The notes below the pieces were generated by a model. That model ran no database searches. It saw only the letters and a list, made by a program, of their open reading frames with translations, and was not told the origin of the DNA. A stretch of 64,000 nt of DNA from Methylomicrobium sp051061015 (lineage in GTDB: Bacteria > Pseudomonadota > Gammaproteobacteria > Methylococcales > Methylomonadaceae). Location: the NCBI GenBank assembly GCA_051061015.1, contig JBPFEG010000046.1, positions 1 to 64,000 on the forward strand, written 5' to 3'. Both the position numbers and the translations under genes were made by a program. Shown here piece by piece: positions 27,301-35,274 of the stretch. Position 1 is the first letter of the stretch, and the number at the start of each line of letters is the position of its first letter.

Positions 27301-27711
27301 AACGACCGCTTCGGCTGCGGAACTAAAGTGCCGCATAATGTGACAGGTCTTTTCGGGGTAATGGAAGGCGCGAGCAGCGATTTGCGCACCGGTTTGCCGA
27401 GCCAGATGATCGAAATTCACGAGCCGATGCGCTTGCAGGTCATCGTCGAGACCAAGACGGAAGTTTTGGAACGTATTTACCAGCGCCAGGCCTCGCTTCG
27501 TGAATTGATCGCGAACGGTTGGATTCATTTAAACTCGATTGACCCCGATACAGGGGAGATATTCATGTTCGTACGCAGCAAGGGCTTTGTCCCCTGGGAA
27601 GGAGAGGGCATGCCGGTATTGACCGTCGAGAATTCGCAAGCCGCTTACCGCGATCAGACAGGAACTGTCGCTCCTGTCCTGGTCCAGCAATCTAGTGCCG
27701 CAGGAGCCTAA
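24400..27711 (+). CDS. Long DabA-like DUF2309 protein (1103 residues)
   Basis: A second DUF2309 protein, about 230 residues longer than DabA at 19730. The zinc-site residues are all present: Cys576 and Asp578 in FCMDEREESFRRH, His766 in VGHGSSSQNNP and Cys781 in AYDCGACSGRHGG, again 15 residues between His and Cys. The conserved start motif (LDFVHHNTLHGYQHLPFEEA) is at about residue 41, so most of the extra length is internal, roughly residues 100-330. ATG at 24400 lies 8 bases after the preceding stop; the frame extends into that gene but MHKPSV is the sensible start. Expected to be membrane-associated through the neighbouring subunits. Confidence 0.85.
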   Translation: MHKPSVTSEIQEELGSAELRREIGHILDELDHILPGQAPILDFVHHNTLHGYQHLPFEEALAEVEKMTGIRGYLPESKFRDYYRQGRISDADLSDALRNDPDLNAEAIVCKIKDKAIQRKDIYKIALLFDLEPITESQLKWNMGELDALSRIQKDVPKAVKLGLLGEESSSIYEKKLVEQLWNCVVDKLNLDETIPHPENMLDLSREQAEEWLALAMQNQPDGANQSLHGLMRAQASSILSRFLAKVGDGLTLGGFILAITGIDILDVIRPQLIRICASAMDEGVAPWQLPERESLGLYAGWRRMFQCDVNPVFLELPDWSKLVKKLPDDAVDAIAEQLNYLHLPRAKWAGYLRRLALELPGWSGMINWRQQHPRYRTPNNADVNLADYLAIRLIYDRLWLGQICRDVWRIEARLPSVESYFRKNLSEFMVRSELYRGELPEYLAHKAKALIIRARSERHFKQEWQELSDQIRTWQLSPLARHEARHYHWSSGWQLFRLCQHLGMTGEMIEALSHGHAEALLTVLNQFSSAQRAKVWLTAYERNYREELFQALSANRGRGRWISRKQRPEAQLIFCMDEREESFRRHLEELDPAIETLGAAGFFGIPMYYKGLDETKTSHLCPIVVTPANEVLEVARSGSEENLRRHNKGRRLNLEIAGLLHHGLRSNFLSAHLLIDTFAPAALVGLLAKSLLPKLQNRLLNRLAGAVAPAVPTRLMFTSTEKIPAAPGLPKSGFTDTEQADRVAGFLQSTGLTYGFAPLVVLVGHGSSSQNNPHRAAYDCGACSGRHGGPNARVFAAMANRPEIRALLRERGIDVPPDTWFIGAEHNTCNEEVLWFDQGDVPPSFQSALRTLDAILAQACHKSAHERCRRLASAPRNPTLEQALAHIQERADDFSQARPELGHATNACALIGRRSVTQGAFFDRRMFLISYDPTQDPEGLFAENILLAVGPVGAGINLEYYFSTVDNDRFGCGTKVPHNVTGLFGVMEGASSDLRTGLPSQMIEIHEPMRLQVIVETKTEVLERIYQRQASLRELIANGWIHLNSIDPDTGEIFMFVRSKGFVPWEGEGMPVLTVENSQAAYRDQTGTVAPVLVQQSSAAGA

Positions 27712-27714
27712 ATA

Positions 27715-29277
27715 ATGGATTCACTGGTTATCCTGATTCCTTTGCTGCCTTTCGGGGCCGCAGTGATATTGGGGCTGGGCATTCTGTTCGACGGGTTGAA
27801 CGGAGAACAGAAAGAAGGCCTGACCGCAGGCATTTCACTCTGGGCGGTGACGATGTCCGCGCTGCTAGCGCTTACGTTGTACGGTGCCGATCTATTCGGG
27901 CAGAATAGGGGATCATTCAATCTCGGAACCTGGCTGCAAAGCGACACCTTCAAAGTTTCGGTTAATTTTATCACTCAGGGGATCGGCCTCCGGTTATCTG
28001 CCTTGTTCGGGATATTACTGGCCATTGTGGTCCGTTTCTCAATCAATTACATGCATCGAGAGGCAGGTTTTCACCGCTTCTTTTTCGTTCTGGTGCTGTT
28101 TTCGGCCGCGATGCAGTGGCTGGTGCTGGCCGGCAATGCGGTCGGCACTTTTGCGGGCTGGGAAATCGCAGGCCTCTGTTCTTATCTTTTGATTGCGTAT
28201 GCGTATGACCGTCCGGTCGCTGCCGTGAATGCGGCGCGGGTTTTTGTGACGAACCGGATCGGCGATGCGGCGTTTATCATCGGAATCGGGCTTAGCTACG
28301 CGTACGCGGAAAGCATCGACTGGATGAAATTGAATACGCTTGCCGTGCAATTGTCGCCCGGAGAGGCAACCGGCATCGCGTTCTGTTTTGCGGTTGCGGC
28401 ATTCGTCAAATCCGCACAATTGCCGTTCACGCCCTGGCTGTTGCGCGCGCTTGAAGGACCGACGCCGTCCAGTGCGGTCTTTTACGGTTCGGTGATGGTG
28501 CATGCCGGCGTTTTTCTGGTTTGCCTGCTGCAGCCGGTCTTTGAAATATCGTCGTTTGCGATGGGAGCGTTGGCCGTGGTCGGTCTGGCGACTGCGGTTT
28601 ATGCGTATTTGCTCGGACTCACTCAGACGGATGTCAAAACCTCGTTGATTGCGGCGACTTCGGTTCAGACAGGATTGATGTTTTTCGAGTGCGGCTTGGG
28701 GTTGTGGCAATTGGCGAGTTGGCATTTATGCGCCCATGTGATTGTTCGCGGCTATCAATTGTTGGTCGCGCCGTCCCTGATGCACAATGTCCTGGGTAAC
28801 CCGATCAAACCGGTTAATCCTATACTCTCCAAAAACTATTGGCTTTATACCATTTCACTGCAACGGTTTTGGCTCGATTTCCTAACCGACTGTTTGTTTG
28901 TCAGGCCAATAGGGCGCCTGTCTCATGATCTCAGATATTTCGACGACTATATCATCGACAGGATCTTGGGGTCGCCCGCGCCCGCGATGCGCGCGATCTC
29001 CTCGCTGGCTCAATATGAGGAGCAAAAGATCGGCGCACGTCTGGATACCGCCTCCGACCTGTTTGCGCAAGGCAGCGGCCTGGCCGGCAAACTGGCCGAA
29101 TGGACGTCGGCGGTGATTCACGCTTTTGAAAACCGCTTCATGCTACGCGGCTCCGGCAAGAATGCCGCGAACTTGGGCAGACGGATCGGTCAATCAGCGA
29201 ATCGTTTCGAAGCCTATATCGTAAGACCGCGCTATCTGGTGCTGTTTATCTTCATAACACTATTAGTCGCATTTTGA
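27715..29277 (+). CDS. NuoL/DabB-like ion-conducting subunit, shortened form
   Basis: A 520-residue NuoL-like protein. TM5 Glu (FAGWEIAGLCSYLLIAY), TM7 Lys (AAFVKSAQLPFTPWLL) and QTDVKTSLIAATSVQTG are present. After the AHVIVRGYQLLVAPSLMHN segment the usual C-terminal third with the GFP-x-x-P-x-F-x-GE element is missing. Instead there is an LYTISLQRFWLDFL segment, an amphipathic stretch like the NuoL C-terminal arm (about 420-500) and one last membrane helix. It shares the YQLLV-PS to LY-SLQ insert with DabB at 17814. It starts 3 bases after the DUF2309 stop. Confidence 0.8.
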   Translation: MDSLVILIPLLPFGAAVILGLGILFDGLNGEQKEGLTAGISLWAVTMSALLALTLYGADLFGQNRGSFNLGTWLQSDTFKVSVNFITQGIGLRLSALFGILLAIVVRFSINYMHREAGFHRFFFVLVLFSAAMQWLVLAGNAVGTFAGWEIAGLCSYLLIAYAYDRPVAAVNAARVFVTNRIGDAAFIIGIGLSYAYAESIDWMKLNTLAVQLSPGEATGIAFCFAVAAFVKSAQLPFTPWLLRALEGPTPSSAVFYGSVMVHAGVFLVCLLQPVFEISSFAMGALAVVGLATAVYAYLLGLTQTDVKTSLIAATSVQTGLMFFECGLGLWQLASWHLCAHVIVRGYQLLVAPSLMHNVLGNPIKPVNPILSKNYWLYTISLQRFWLDFLTDCLFVRPIGRLSHDLRYFDDYIIDRILGSPAPAMRAISSLAQYEEQKIGARLDTASDLFAQGSGLAGKLAEWTSAVIHAFENRFMLRGSGKNAANLGRRIGQSANRFEAYIVRPRYLVLFIFITLLVAF

Positions 29278-29284
29278 GACGCTG

Positions 29285-30874
29285 ATGCAATTCCCCGTTA
29301 ATTCCTGGTCTGAAGCGGCGGCTTTTCCGGTCCTGACCACAATGACGCTGACGCCGCTTGCCGCCATGGTCGCCGTCCTGTGTGCTCGCTCGTTGAAAAC
29401 GGCCTTGCGTTTCGGATTTGCCGGTACGTCCCTGACCGTATTGTTGAGCTTTTATCTACTTGCCGTGTTCGATGCGGAAGAGTCCGGCATGCATTTGGTC
29501 GAACAGGCCCATTTTGCCGGTTTGAGTTACACGGTAGGGGTGGACGGCGTCAATATTCTGTTTATTCCGTTGACTGCCGTGATCTCTTTTCTGGTGCTGC
29601 TCTACACCTTTTCGCATGCGCAGGAGCGTTATCGGGATCGTTATTATGTCGCCAGCGTGCTGGGCTATGAAACTGTGCTGATCGGCGCTTTTGCGTCGTT
29701 AAACGTCATGCAGTTCTGGATATGGAGCGTTTTGGAGCTCATTCCGGTGGTCTATTTAACGCTGCATTCCGGTACCGGGCAACGCCGCCGATGGGCGGTG
29801 GACCGCTTCCTGCAATACTGGCTCAGCGGGCTATTGATGACTCTGACCGGCTTTTTACTGCTCGCGTTCGGTCTGATCGACTCAGAACATCCTTTGACCT
29901 TCGACTGGCTCACGATCAAACAGAACAATGCTTATCTGCACGATGAAGCTTTGATCTTCGTGCTGCTGTTTTATGGTTTTGCGGTGCGCATGCCGTTATT
30001 TCCGTTTCACGGCTGGTTGCCTATTCTGGCCGAGCATGGCACGGTTGCGAGCTGCGCTATTTTTCTGGTAGGTCTGAAACTTGGGATTTTTGCGATCCTG
30101 AGATTTATTCTGCCGTTACTGCCCGGCGTGGCCGAAGACTGGGCAGGGCTCGTTTTAACGCTGGCGCTGATCAGTATTTTCTACGGCGCGATAATGGCTT
30201 TACTGCAAATCAATATTCGGCGTTTGCTGGCTTTTGCGGTCGTAAGTCAAACCGGGATTTTGGTGATCGGGCTGTTCTGTTTTAACGACTTCGGACTGGA
30301 AGGCAGCATCATGCTGTCGATCGCTTATGGCCTGGCGACCGCCGGTATGCTGTTCAGCGTCGGCCTGATCTATGAAAGGACCGGTACTGCCTTGATGCCA
30401 AGACTCGGCGGATTGTTCGATTCGAATCTGACCTTGGGCATGCTGTTTCTGGTTTCGTCGTTGAGTACCCTGGTCAAGCCGGGCACCCCCGGATTCGATG
30501 CGACTCATTTGATCATTGAGGGCACTATCGAGGAGCACGGCTGGCTGCTGGCGATCGCGATATTGACCGGTAACCTGCTGGCCGCCGCGTTTATTCTTTG
30601 GGCCTTCCAGCGCATTTTTTTAGCCAGTTCAAGACGTTTTGCGCAGCCTTATTCAAGTCTGCATCATCCTGTTATGAAAGAACGGCTGATTACCGCCGTG
30701 ATCTGCATTATGCTGGTAGGCACCGGCTTTTATATGCGTCCCTGGCTCAGGCTTGTCGATCAGGATGCCTCTATGATCACGAAAGGTTATCCTATCCATA
30801 GTTCGATGCCGCACGGGCAACCCGTGGAAGAACCGGAATCGGATCAACTTCAACCCGAGGAAGAACAGCCATGA
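29285..30874 (+). CDS. NuoM-like ion-conducting subunit with Arg at the TM7 Lys position
   Basis: A 529-residue polytopic membrane protein. TM5 Glu is in WSVLELIPVVYL and TM8 Lys in VGLKLGIFAILR, but the TM7 motif reads FAVRMPLFPFHGWLP, with Arg in place of the usual Lys. The late element is PGFDATHLIIEGTIEEHG, diverged from the normal G-x-x-GF-x-x-E. The C-terminus is a hydrophilic Glu/Pro-rich tail. It overlaps the next gene by four bases (ATGA at 30871). Role inferred from the operon: one of four membrane modules serving the long DabA. Confidence 0.8.
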   Translation: MQFPVNSWSEAAAFPVLTTMTLTPLAAMVAVLCARSLKTALRFGFAGTSLTVLLSFYLLAVFDAEESGMHLVEQAHFAGLSYTVGVDGVNILFIPLTAVISFLVLLYTFSHAQERYRDRYYVASVLGYETVLIGAFASLNVMQFWIWSVLELIPVVYLTLHSGTGQRRRWAVDRFLQYWLSGLLMTLTGFLLLAFGLIDSEHPLTFDWLTIKQNNAYLHDEALIFVLLFYGFAVRMPLFPFHGWLPILAEHGTVASCAIFLVGLKLGIFAILRFILPLLPGVAEDWAGLVLTLALISIFYGAIMALLQINIRRLLAFAVVSQTGILVIGLFCFNDFGLEGSIMLSIAYGLATAGMLFSVGLIYERTGTALMPRLGGLFDSNLTLGMLFLVSSLSTLVKPGTPGFDATHLIIEGTIEEHGWLLAIAILTGNLLAAAFILWAFQRIFLASSRRFAQPYSSLHHPVMKERLITAVICIMLVGTGFYMRPWLRLVDQDASMITKGYPIHSSMPHGQPVEEPESDQLQPEEEQP

Positions 30875-32430
30875 ACGCGGGAGAGTTTCCGGTACTCAGC
30901 GTCCTGGTCTGGCTGCCTTTGATCGGCGCAGTTATTATCGGTATGGTGCGTAATCTGCACGCCGCCAAATGGAGCGCATTGTTGATAACCGGCCTGGAAT
31001 TGGCCGCTGCGTTGTTCGCGGTCGTCCGGTTTCGGCAAGAAAACGGCAACGAATTGCAATGGGTCGAACACCATGCCTGGATCGAGCGATTGAACATCGA
31101 ATATTTTCTCGGGGTGGACGGCGTCTCGATCCTGTTATTGCCTCTATCGGCGCTGCTGACCTTGTTGACCGTGCTTGCGACATGGAATTCGGTGCAGCGT
31201 CTGCCGCATTTTCATCTATCGTTGCTGCTTGCGCTCGAAGGTATCACGATGGGCGTGTTTACTGCGATGGACATGATGCTGTTCTTTCTGTTTTGGGAAC
31301 TGACCTTGCCGCCGATCTTCTTTTTAATCGGATTGTGGGGCATCGGGCCCGGCCGGCGCGCTGCGGCGATGAAATATACGCTGGTCATGCTGTTTGGCGG
31401 AGTCGCTTTATTGTTTGCGATCATTCTGCTGGCATTCAACCATGTCGATGCGATTCACGGCAGTATTCCGGGCGATCTGGCCTTTAGCCTGCCGATGCTG
31501 CTGACCACGCCGTTATCCGGCCATCTGGAAGCGGCGGTATTTTTATTGTTGATGGTCGGTTTTGCGGTTAAAGCGCCTTTACCGCCTTTCCATACCTGGT
31601 TGCCGACGGTAGCGATGGAAGGCTCGACGCAGATGACCGCGTTGTTGACCGGGCTTAAGCTTGGCGTTTACGGAATTATCCGCTTTGCGATGCCGTTGGC
31701 GCCGACTGCCGCCGTCGAATACAACTGGGCGCTCGGCATCATCGGAGCGGTCACGCTGATTTACGGGGCTTTGGTCGCTTTGCAGCAAAGCAATTTCCGC
31801 CGTTTGCTGGCTTATGCCAGTATCAGCCATATCGGCCTGATCATTGTGGGGCTGTCTTCGCTGAACCTGCAGGGTATTCAAGGCGCGCTGTTTCAATTGG
31901 TCAATTTTTCGGTGGATGCGAGCGCGTTGATGCTGATTGCCGGCTTCATTCATCAACGCCTGGGCAGCACCGAAAGAATTCACATGGGCGGGCTCGCCAA
32001 AGTGATGCCGCGGTTGACCGGTTTTTATTTCCTGTTCATGCTGGCCGGTTTGGGGATACCGGGGACAAACGGTTTTCCTGCCGAACTTCTGCTGATCGTC
32101 AGCGCCTTGACTTCCCATCCGAGCCTGGCTATTTCAGCCCTGGCCGGCGCAATCCTCAGCGCGGCTTATATGTTGTCGTTTACGCGCCGCGCTTTCATGG
32201 GGCCGACGGCAAGCACCGCGGTTAGGCAATTGCAGGACCTGCGTCCGCGCGAACTCGGCGTCCTTTGCGTATTCGGCGTGTTGGTTATCTCATTTGGCTT
32301 GTGGCCGGATACGGTTTTGGAGCATCAGCGGGCGGCTGCCGAAGTCTGGCTGAATCATTTGCTTGAACCGCCGACTCTGGACGGCACCGATTTCGACCAA
32401 AGCGCGCCGAATCCGGAAAATCGGGAATAA
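30871..32430 (+). CDS. NuoM-like ion-conducting subunit, last gene of the DUF2309 operon
   Basis: A 519-residue NuoM/MrpD-like protein. The ion-path residues are complete: TM5 Glu in FLFWELTLPPIFFL, TM7 Lys in GFAVKAPLPPFHTWLP, TM8 Lys in LTGLKLGVYGIIR, and the late Glu in GIPGTNGFPAELLLI. The C-terminus is a short polar tail. It ends an operon of NuoM-like, DabA-like, NuoL-like, NuoM-like and NuoM-like genes with gaps of -4 to 8 bases. Confidence 0.85.
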   Translation: MNAGEFPVLSVLVWLPLIGAVIIGMVRNLHAAKWSALLITGLELAAALFAVVRFRQENGNELQWVEHHAWIERLNIEYFLGVDGVSILLLPLSALLTLLTVLATWNSVQRLPHFHLSLLLALEGITMGVFTAMDMMLFFLFWELTLPPIFFLIGLWGIGPGRRAAAMKYTLVMLFGGVALLFAIILLAFNHVDAIHGSIPGDLAFSLPMLLTTPLSGHLEAAVFLLLMVGFAVKAPLPPFHTWLPTVAMEGSTQMTALLTGLKLGVYGIIRFAMPLAPTAAVEYNWALGIIGAVTLIYGALVALQQSNFRRLLAYASISHIGLIIVGLSSLNLQGIQGALFQLVNFSVDASALMLIAGFIHQRLGSTERIHMGGLAKVMPRLTGFYFLFMLAGLGIPGTNGFPAELLLIVSALTSHPSLAISALAGAILSAAYMLSFTRRAFMGPTASTAVRQLQDLRPRELGVLCVFGVLVISFGLWPDTVLEHQRAAAEVWLNHLLEPPTLDGTDFDQSAPNPENRE

Positions 32431-32645
32431 TTTGGCGCGCTTTGATCCTTGTTCCGGGATAAATTTCGCTTCGAAAAGAAGACCATATGCACGGAGCTCA
32501 GCGCATCGCGTGCTCCCGCAAAATGCCGGTTTATGCTGAAGAATCATCCTTGCAATGAGCAGGCGGGTCGATGCGGATAGCGGTCCCCTTTTGCCGGCTC
32601 ACGGCGTGACTTAAGGGGATTATGGAGTAGGTATGAGAGGTTTAG

Positions 32646-32861
32646 ATGAGTTATATCCGGTCAGACAAAAAATCAGCCTTTATTTGTCATTGTAGTGGGA
32701 CTACCCCTGAGAAAATTAAAGAGCTTGTCGAGAATGGAATCGATAATCTGGACACTATATCAAGGCTGACAGGGGCTTGTGCGGGATGCGGAGCTTGCGA
32801 GACTGCCGTAATGGACTTATTGGTCGAATATCGCTGTTCGTTGAGTTTAACAAATGGCTAA
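32646..32861 (+). CDS. BFD-like [2Fe-2S] protein
   Basis: A 71-residue protein with the four-Cys pattern of the BFD-like [2Fe-2S] domain: ICHC near residue 15 and CAGCGAC near 48 (C-x-C, then C-x2-C). Such small proteins move electrons, for example releasing iron from bacterioferritin, or act as domains in nitrite reductase. No partner gene is adjacent, so its role is open. It converges with a cation exchanger gene seven bases downstream. Confidence 0.8.
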   Translation: MSYIRSDKKSAFICHCSGTTPEKIKELVENGIDNLDTISRLTGACAGCGACETAVMDLLVEYRCSLSLTNG

Positions 32862-32868
32862 CCGCCAA

Positions 32869-33882
32869 TTAGTCGTGCTGCAGATACAGCACCGATATAT
32901 TCAAAATAAAAATACTGATCATGGACAGACTGACCCAGCCTACGGTCTTGAAGAGTCGGATATTCGGGCGGTAAAGCAGTCCAATAATGGTTATTCCCGT
33001 CATCATGATGGCTGACTGTGCCGAAATCAGGTGCACGGCCGAAACATCGGCCAATAACGGCCCTTTTAAATAAGCGACATCATCCAGGCTAATGATGACG
33101 AGATTGAAGAGGTTGCTGCCGAGCAGGTCGCTAATGGCCATATCCAGCGCGCCGATTCTGAATGCCGAGAATGTCACCGCCACTTCCGGCATCGAAGTGA
33201 CTATTGCCACGAATACGGTACCCACGAAACTACGCTGCCAACCCATCGCTTCAGCCACATGTTCGGCCGTTAAGGGCAGACGGATCCCGGCCGCGACGAC
33301 CACGGCCGCGGCGGCACAATAAAAGGCGATTGCCTGAGCCAAACTGATTTTGGGATGCCGTTCGACAAGTTCTTCTATCGCTTCAAGTTGCTGGGATTTT
33401 TCGTATCTGAACACCGTATGCATCGTCACGAGATAAAACAGAACCATGATCGGTGCGTATATTCCGATATGCCAGAGGCTTAAATCGAGATCGTATTGGT
33501 ATAAAAGAATATTGAAAGCGACGAATCCCAGCAGTATGACTCCGAACCCGGCCGTGAGAATGTGACCCTGGCTAACCCGGGTATAAACCGAAGACCCTCG
33601 GTGCATAAAATCCATAAATACAATCAATAAAAGATTGAATGAGCAACTGCCCAGCGCATCGCCCAGGGCAATGTCCGGAGCATCAACATAGGTGACCGAG
33701 CTAATACCCGTCACCAACTCCGGTAGAGAAGTCACTGTCGCCAGCATCGAAAAACCTACCCAGCTTCCTCCCAGGCCGGTCTTTTCGGCAATGACATCGC
33801 CGTACAAGGAGAGAAAATAGCCGGCGATTCCGATGGTCAACGCCAAGCCGGCAAACTCAACAAACAAAAATCCATGTGACAT
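32869..33882 (-). CDS. CaCA-type sodium/calcium (cation/H+) exchanger
   Basis: A 337-residue membrane protein with about 10-11 spans and two inverted alpha repeats: MLATVTSLPELVTGISSV with ALGDALGSCSFNLLLI, and IVTSMPEVAVTFSAF with AISDLLGSNLFNLVII. The Glu residues in the two TS-x-PE motifs bind the cation in this superfamily. The ion is most likely Ca2+ or another divalent cation exchanged for Na+ or H+. Confidence 0.88.
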   Translation of the reverse strand: MSHGFLFVEFAGLALTIGIAGYFLSLYGDVIAEKTGLGGSWVGFSMLATVTSLPELVTGISSVTYVDAPDIALGDALGSCSFNLLLIVFMDFMHRGSSVYTRVSQGHILTAGFGVILLGFVAFNILLYQYDLDLSLWHIGIYAPIMVLFYLVTMHTVFRYEKSQQLEAIEELVERHPKISLAQAIAFYCAAAAVVVAAGIRLPLTAEHVAEAMGWQRSFVGTVFVAIVTSMPEVAVTFSAFRIGALDMAISDLLGSNLFNLVIISLDDVAYLKGPLLADVSAVHLISAQSAIMMTGITIIGLLYRPNIRLFKTVGWVSLSMISIFILNISVLYLQHD

Positions 33883-34149
33883 CTGATACCTATTTTCTTA
33901 GCGTGCTTTAAACCCGTCGCTCCGATCCAGCATACTTCTGCCTGTTCGATAGATGCCGTAAGTCGATCGGCTCCCATTCAAAATGTTACGCAGCGACTCA
34001 ATCCGATGGGTTATTTCTGGCAGGGTATGAGTGGGATGAGGCGCATTTCGTTTGTGGCAGCCGCTGGCGGGCAATTTTTCAGCTTACGTCCGCGGCTTTG
34101 ATTGCGCCCATCCCGGCACGCTGCAGCTTTGGGCCTGCCTCTACCGAGG

Positions 34150-34165
34150 GCCTATCGCGATAGGC
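34150..34165. repeat. 16-bp perfect palindrome
   Basis: GCCTATCGCGATAGGC reads the same on both strands. It lies in a GC-rich patch and may be part of a dispersed extragenic palindrome or a protein-binding site. Confidence 0.5.
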
Positions 34166-34185
34166 TTGCTCGCCGCCGTTTTTTG

Positions 34186-34212
34186 GGCCTGCAGGCACCT
34201 GCGCAGCAGGCC
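34186..34212. repeat. GC-rich inverted repeat
   Basis: GGCCTGC at 34186-34192 and GCAGGCC at 34206-34212 are perfect inverted arms around a 13-base centre that itself contains AGGCACCT. It lies 20 bases after the perfect palindrome, giving a two-hairpin unit like extragenic repeats. Confidence 0.4.
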
Positions 34213-34614
34213 TGAAAGAACAGCGAAATAGGAACATCTTTATCCATATTAAACTGCGGTCCCCAGGATGCGCATATCAAAACTATCTTTTACTTTATCA
34301 GATAGGAATCCTGCGGTCAGTATTGCTTTGATGGTAAATGACGATCGGGCAGCTTAATAACCCAGTGTATGAAATAAAAGTTTTTTGAATCAGATAATAC
34401 CCAATTTATTTTGATAATCCCTCGAAAATAACAGGATGGGCATTGCATCGACGCACTTTAGCTGATTTTCGATGTCATAAAAAATGATATTTCAATTGCT
34501 CTAACGCTCGGAACGTAAGCGGCTGGTAATTTCATTGAGGTGAACAAGGCCCTTGAAAAACGGTATCCTCTGAAGGGGAAATCTTAGAAATATTTAGTTG
34601 TAGGGAGGACTGCG

Positions 34615-35274
34615 ATGCTAGCAAAGCCCAAAATGCCCTTTGTGTTTGTTGAATTGGCGGCTGTGTCGGTACTGGCTTTCTTAGCCTTTTGCTATGGCGA
34701 AATCGCAGGCCTTTTTTCGCGCCACATGATTATCCATATCATTCTGATGACGATCGCGGCGCCCGTTTTAGCCAGTCTACTTCAAAAATCGGCCTATTCC
34801 GTCACTCCACTTATCAGCATCAGGTCGCTGGCGGCGTCTACCATTCTGCAAATGGCTTTGTTTTTCGCCTGGCATTCGCCGCCCGGTTGGGCAGCGATAG
34901 GGCAGGGCAATGACGCGATCATGCAGGCGACTCTGTTCTTCTCGGCTTTATGGTTTTGGCTCACCGTATTCACTCAGGCCTCCCGGCATCTCTGGCGAAC
35001 GGTCGCTGCGCTGTTGTTGACCGGCAAGCTGTTCTGTCTGATTGCAGTGCTGTTGACGTTCGCGCCGCGTGTGCTTCACGGGGCGGTCGCCTCCGGCCTT
35101 GCAAGTGCGGATGATCTAGCTGACCAGCAGTTAGCTGGGCTGTTGATGATCAGCGTTTGCCCGCTGACTTATGTGCTGGCAGCCATTGTGCTGATTTCTC
35201 GCTGGTTTCATGCGTTGAGTGATGTCCGGGATGATAGGATGCCTGCGGTGGTAAATTCGGAAAGCAGGTCATGA
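34615..35274 (+). CDS. CtaG-like cytochrome c oxidase assembly protein (caa3_CtaG family)
   Basis: A 219-residue membrane protein with about six spans. SRHMIIHIILMTIAAPVLAS, FAWHSPPGWAAI and DLADQQLAGLLMISVCPLTY match the caa3_CtaG family, whose conserved His residues are linked with copper-site assembly of caa3-type oxidases. It starts the oxidase operon; its ATGA stop-start overlap with the next gene is at 35271-35274. It is unrelated to the Cox11 type of CtaG. Confidence 0.82.
   Translation: MLAKPKMPFVFVELAAVSVLAFLAFCYGEIAGLFSRHMIIHIILMTIAAPVLASLLQKSAYSVTPLISIRSLAASTILQMALFFAWHSPPGWAAIGQGNDAIMQATLFFSALWFWLTVFTQASRHLWRTVAALLLTGKLFCLIAVLLTFAPRVLHGAVASGLASADDLADQQLAGLLMISVCPLTYVLAAIVLISRWFHALSDVRDDRMPAVVNSESRS

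Larger units (their letters stand above)
33883..34614. other. 732-base gene-free stretch with palindromes
   Basis: The longest non-coding interval in the window. No coding frame, RNA gene or transposase remnant was recognised. A GC-rich part (about 34070-34225) contains a 16-bp perfect palindrome (34150-34165) and an inverted repeat (34186-34212), and repeats GGGCCTGC twice (34130 and 34185 areas). It should also contain the promoter of the oxidase operon at its right end. Confidence 0.5.

Noticed and set aside
17814..32430. Reading the five membrane genes as part of NADH dehydrogenase (complex I) or an Mrp antiporter
   Set aside because: No nuoA-K or peripheral subunits and no mrpB, C, E, F or G genes are present; DUF2309 genes are interleaved with overlaps.
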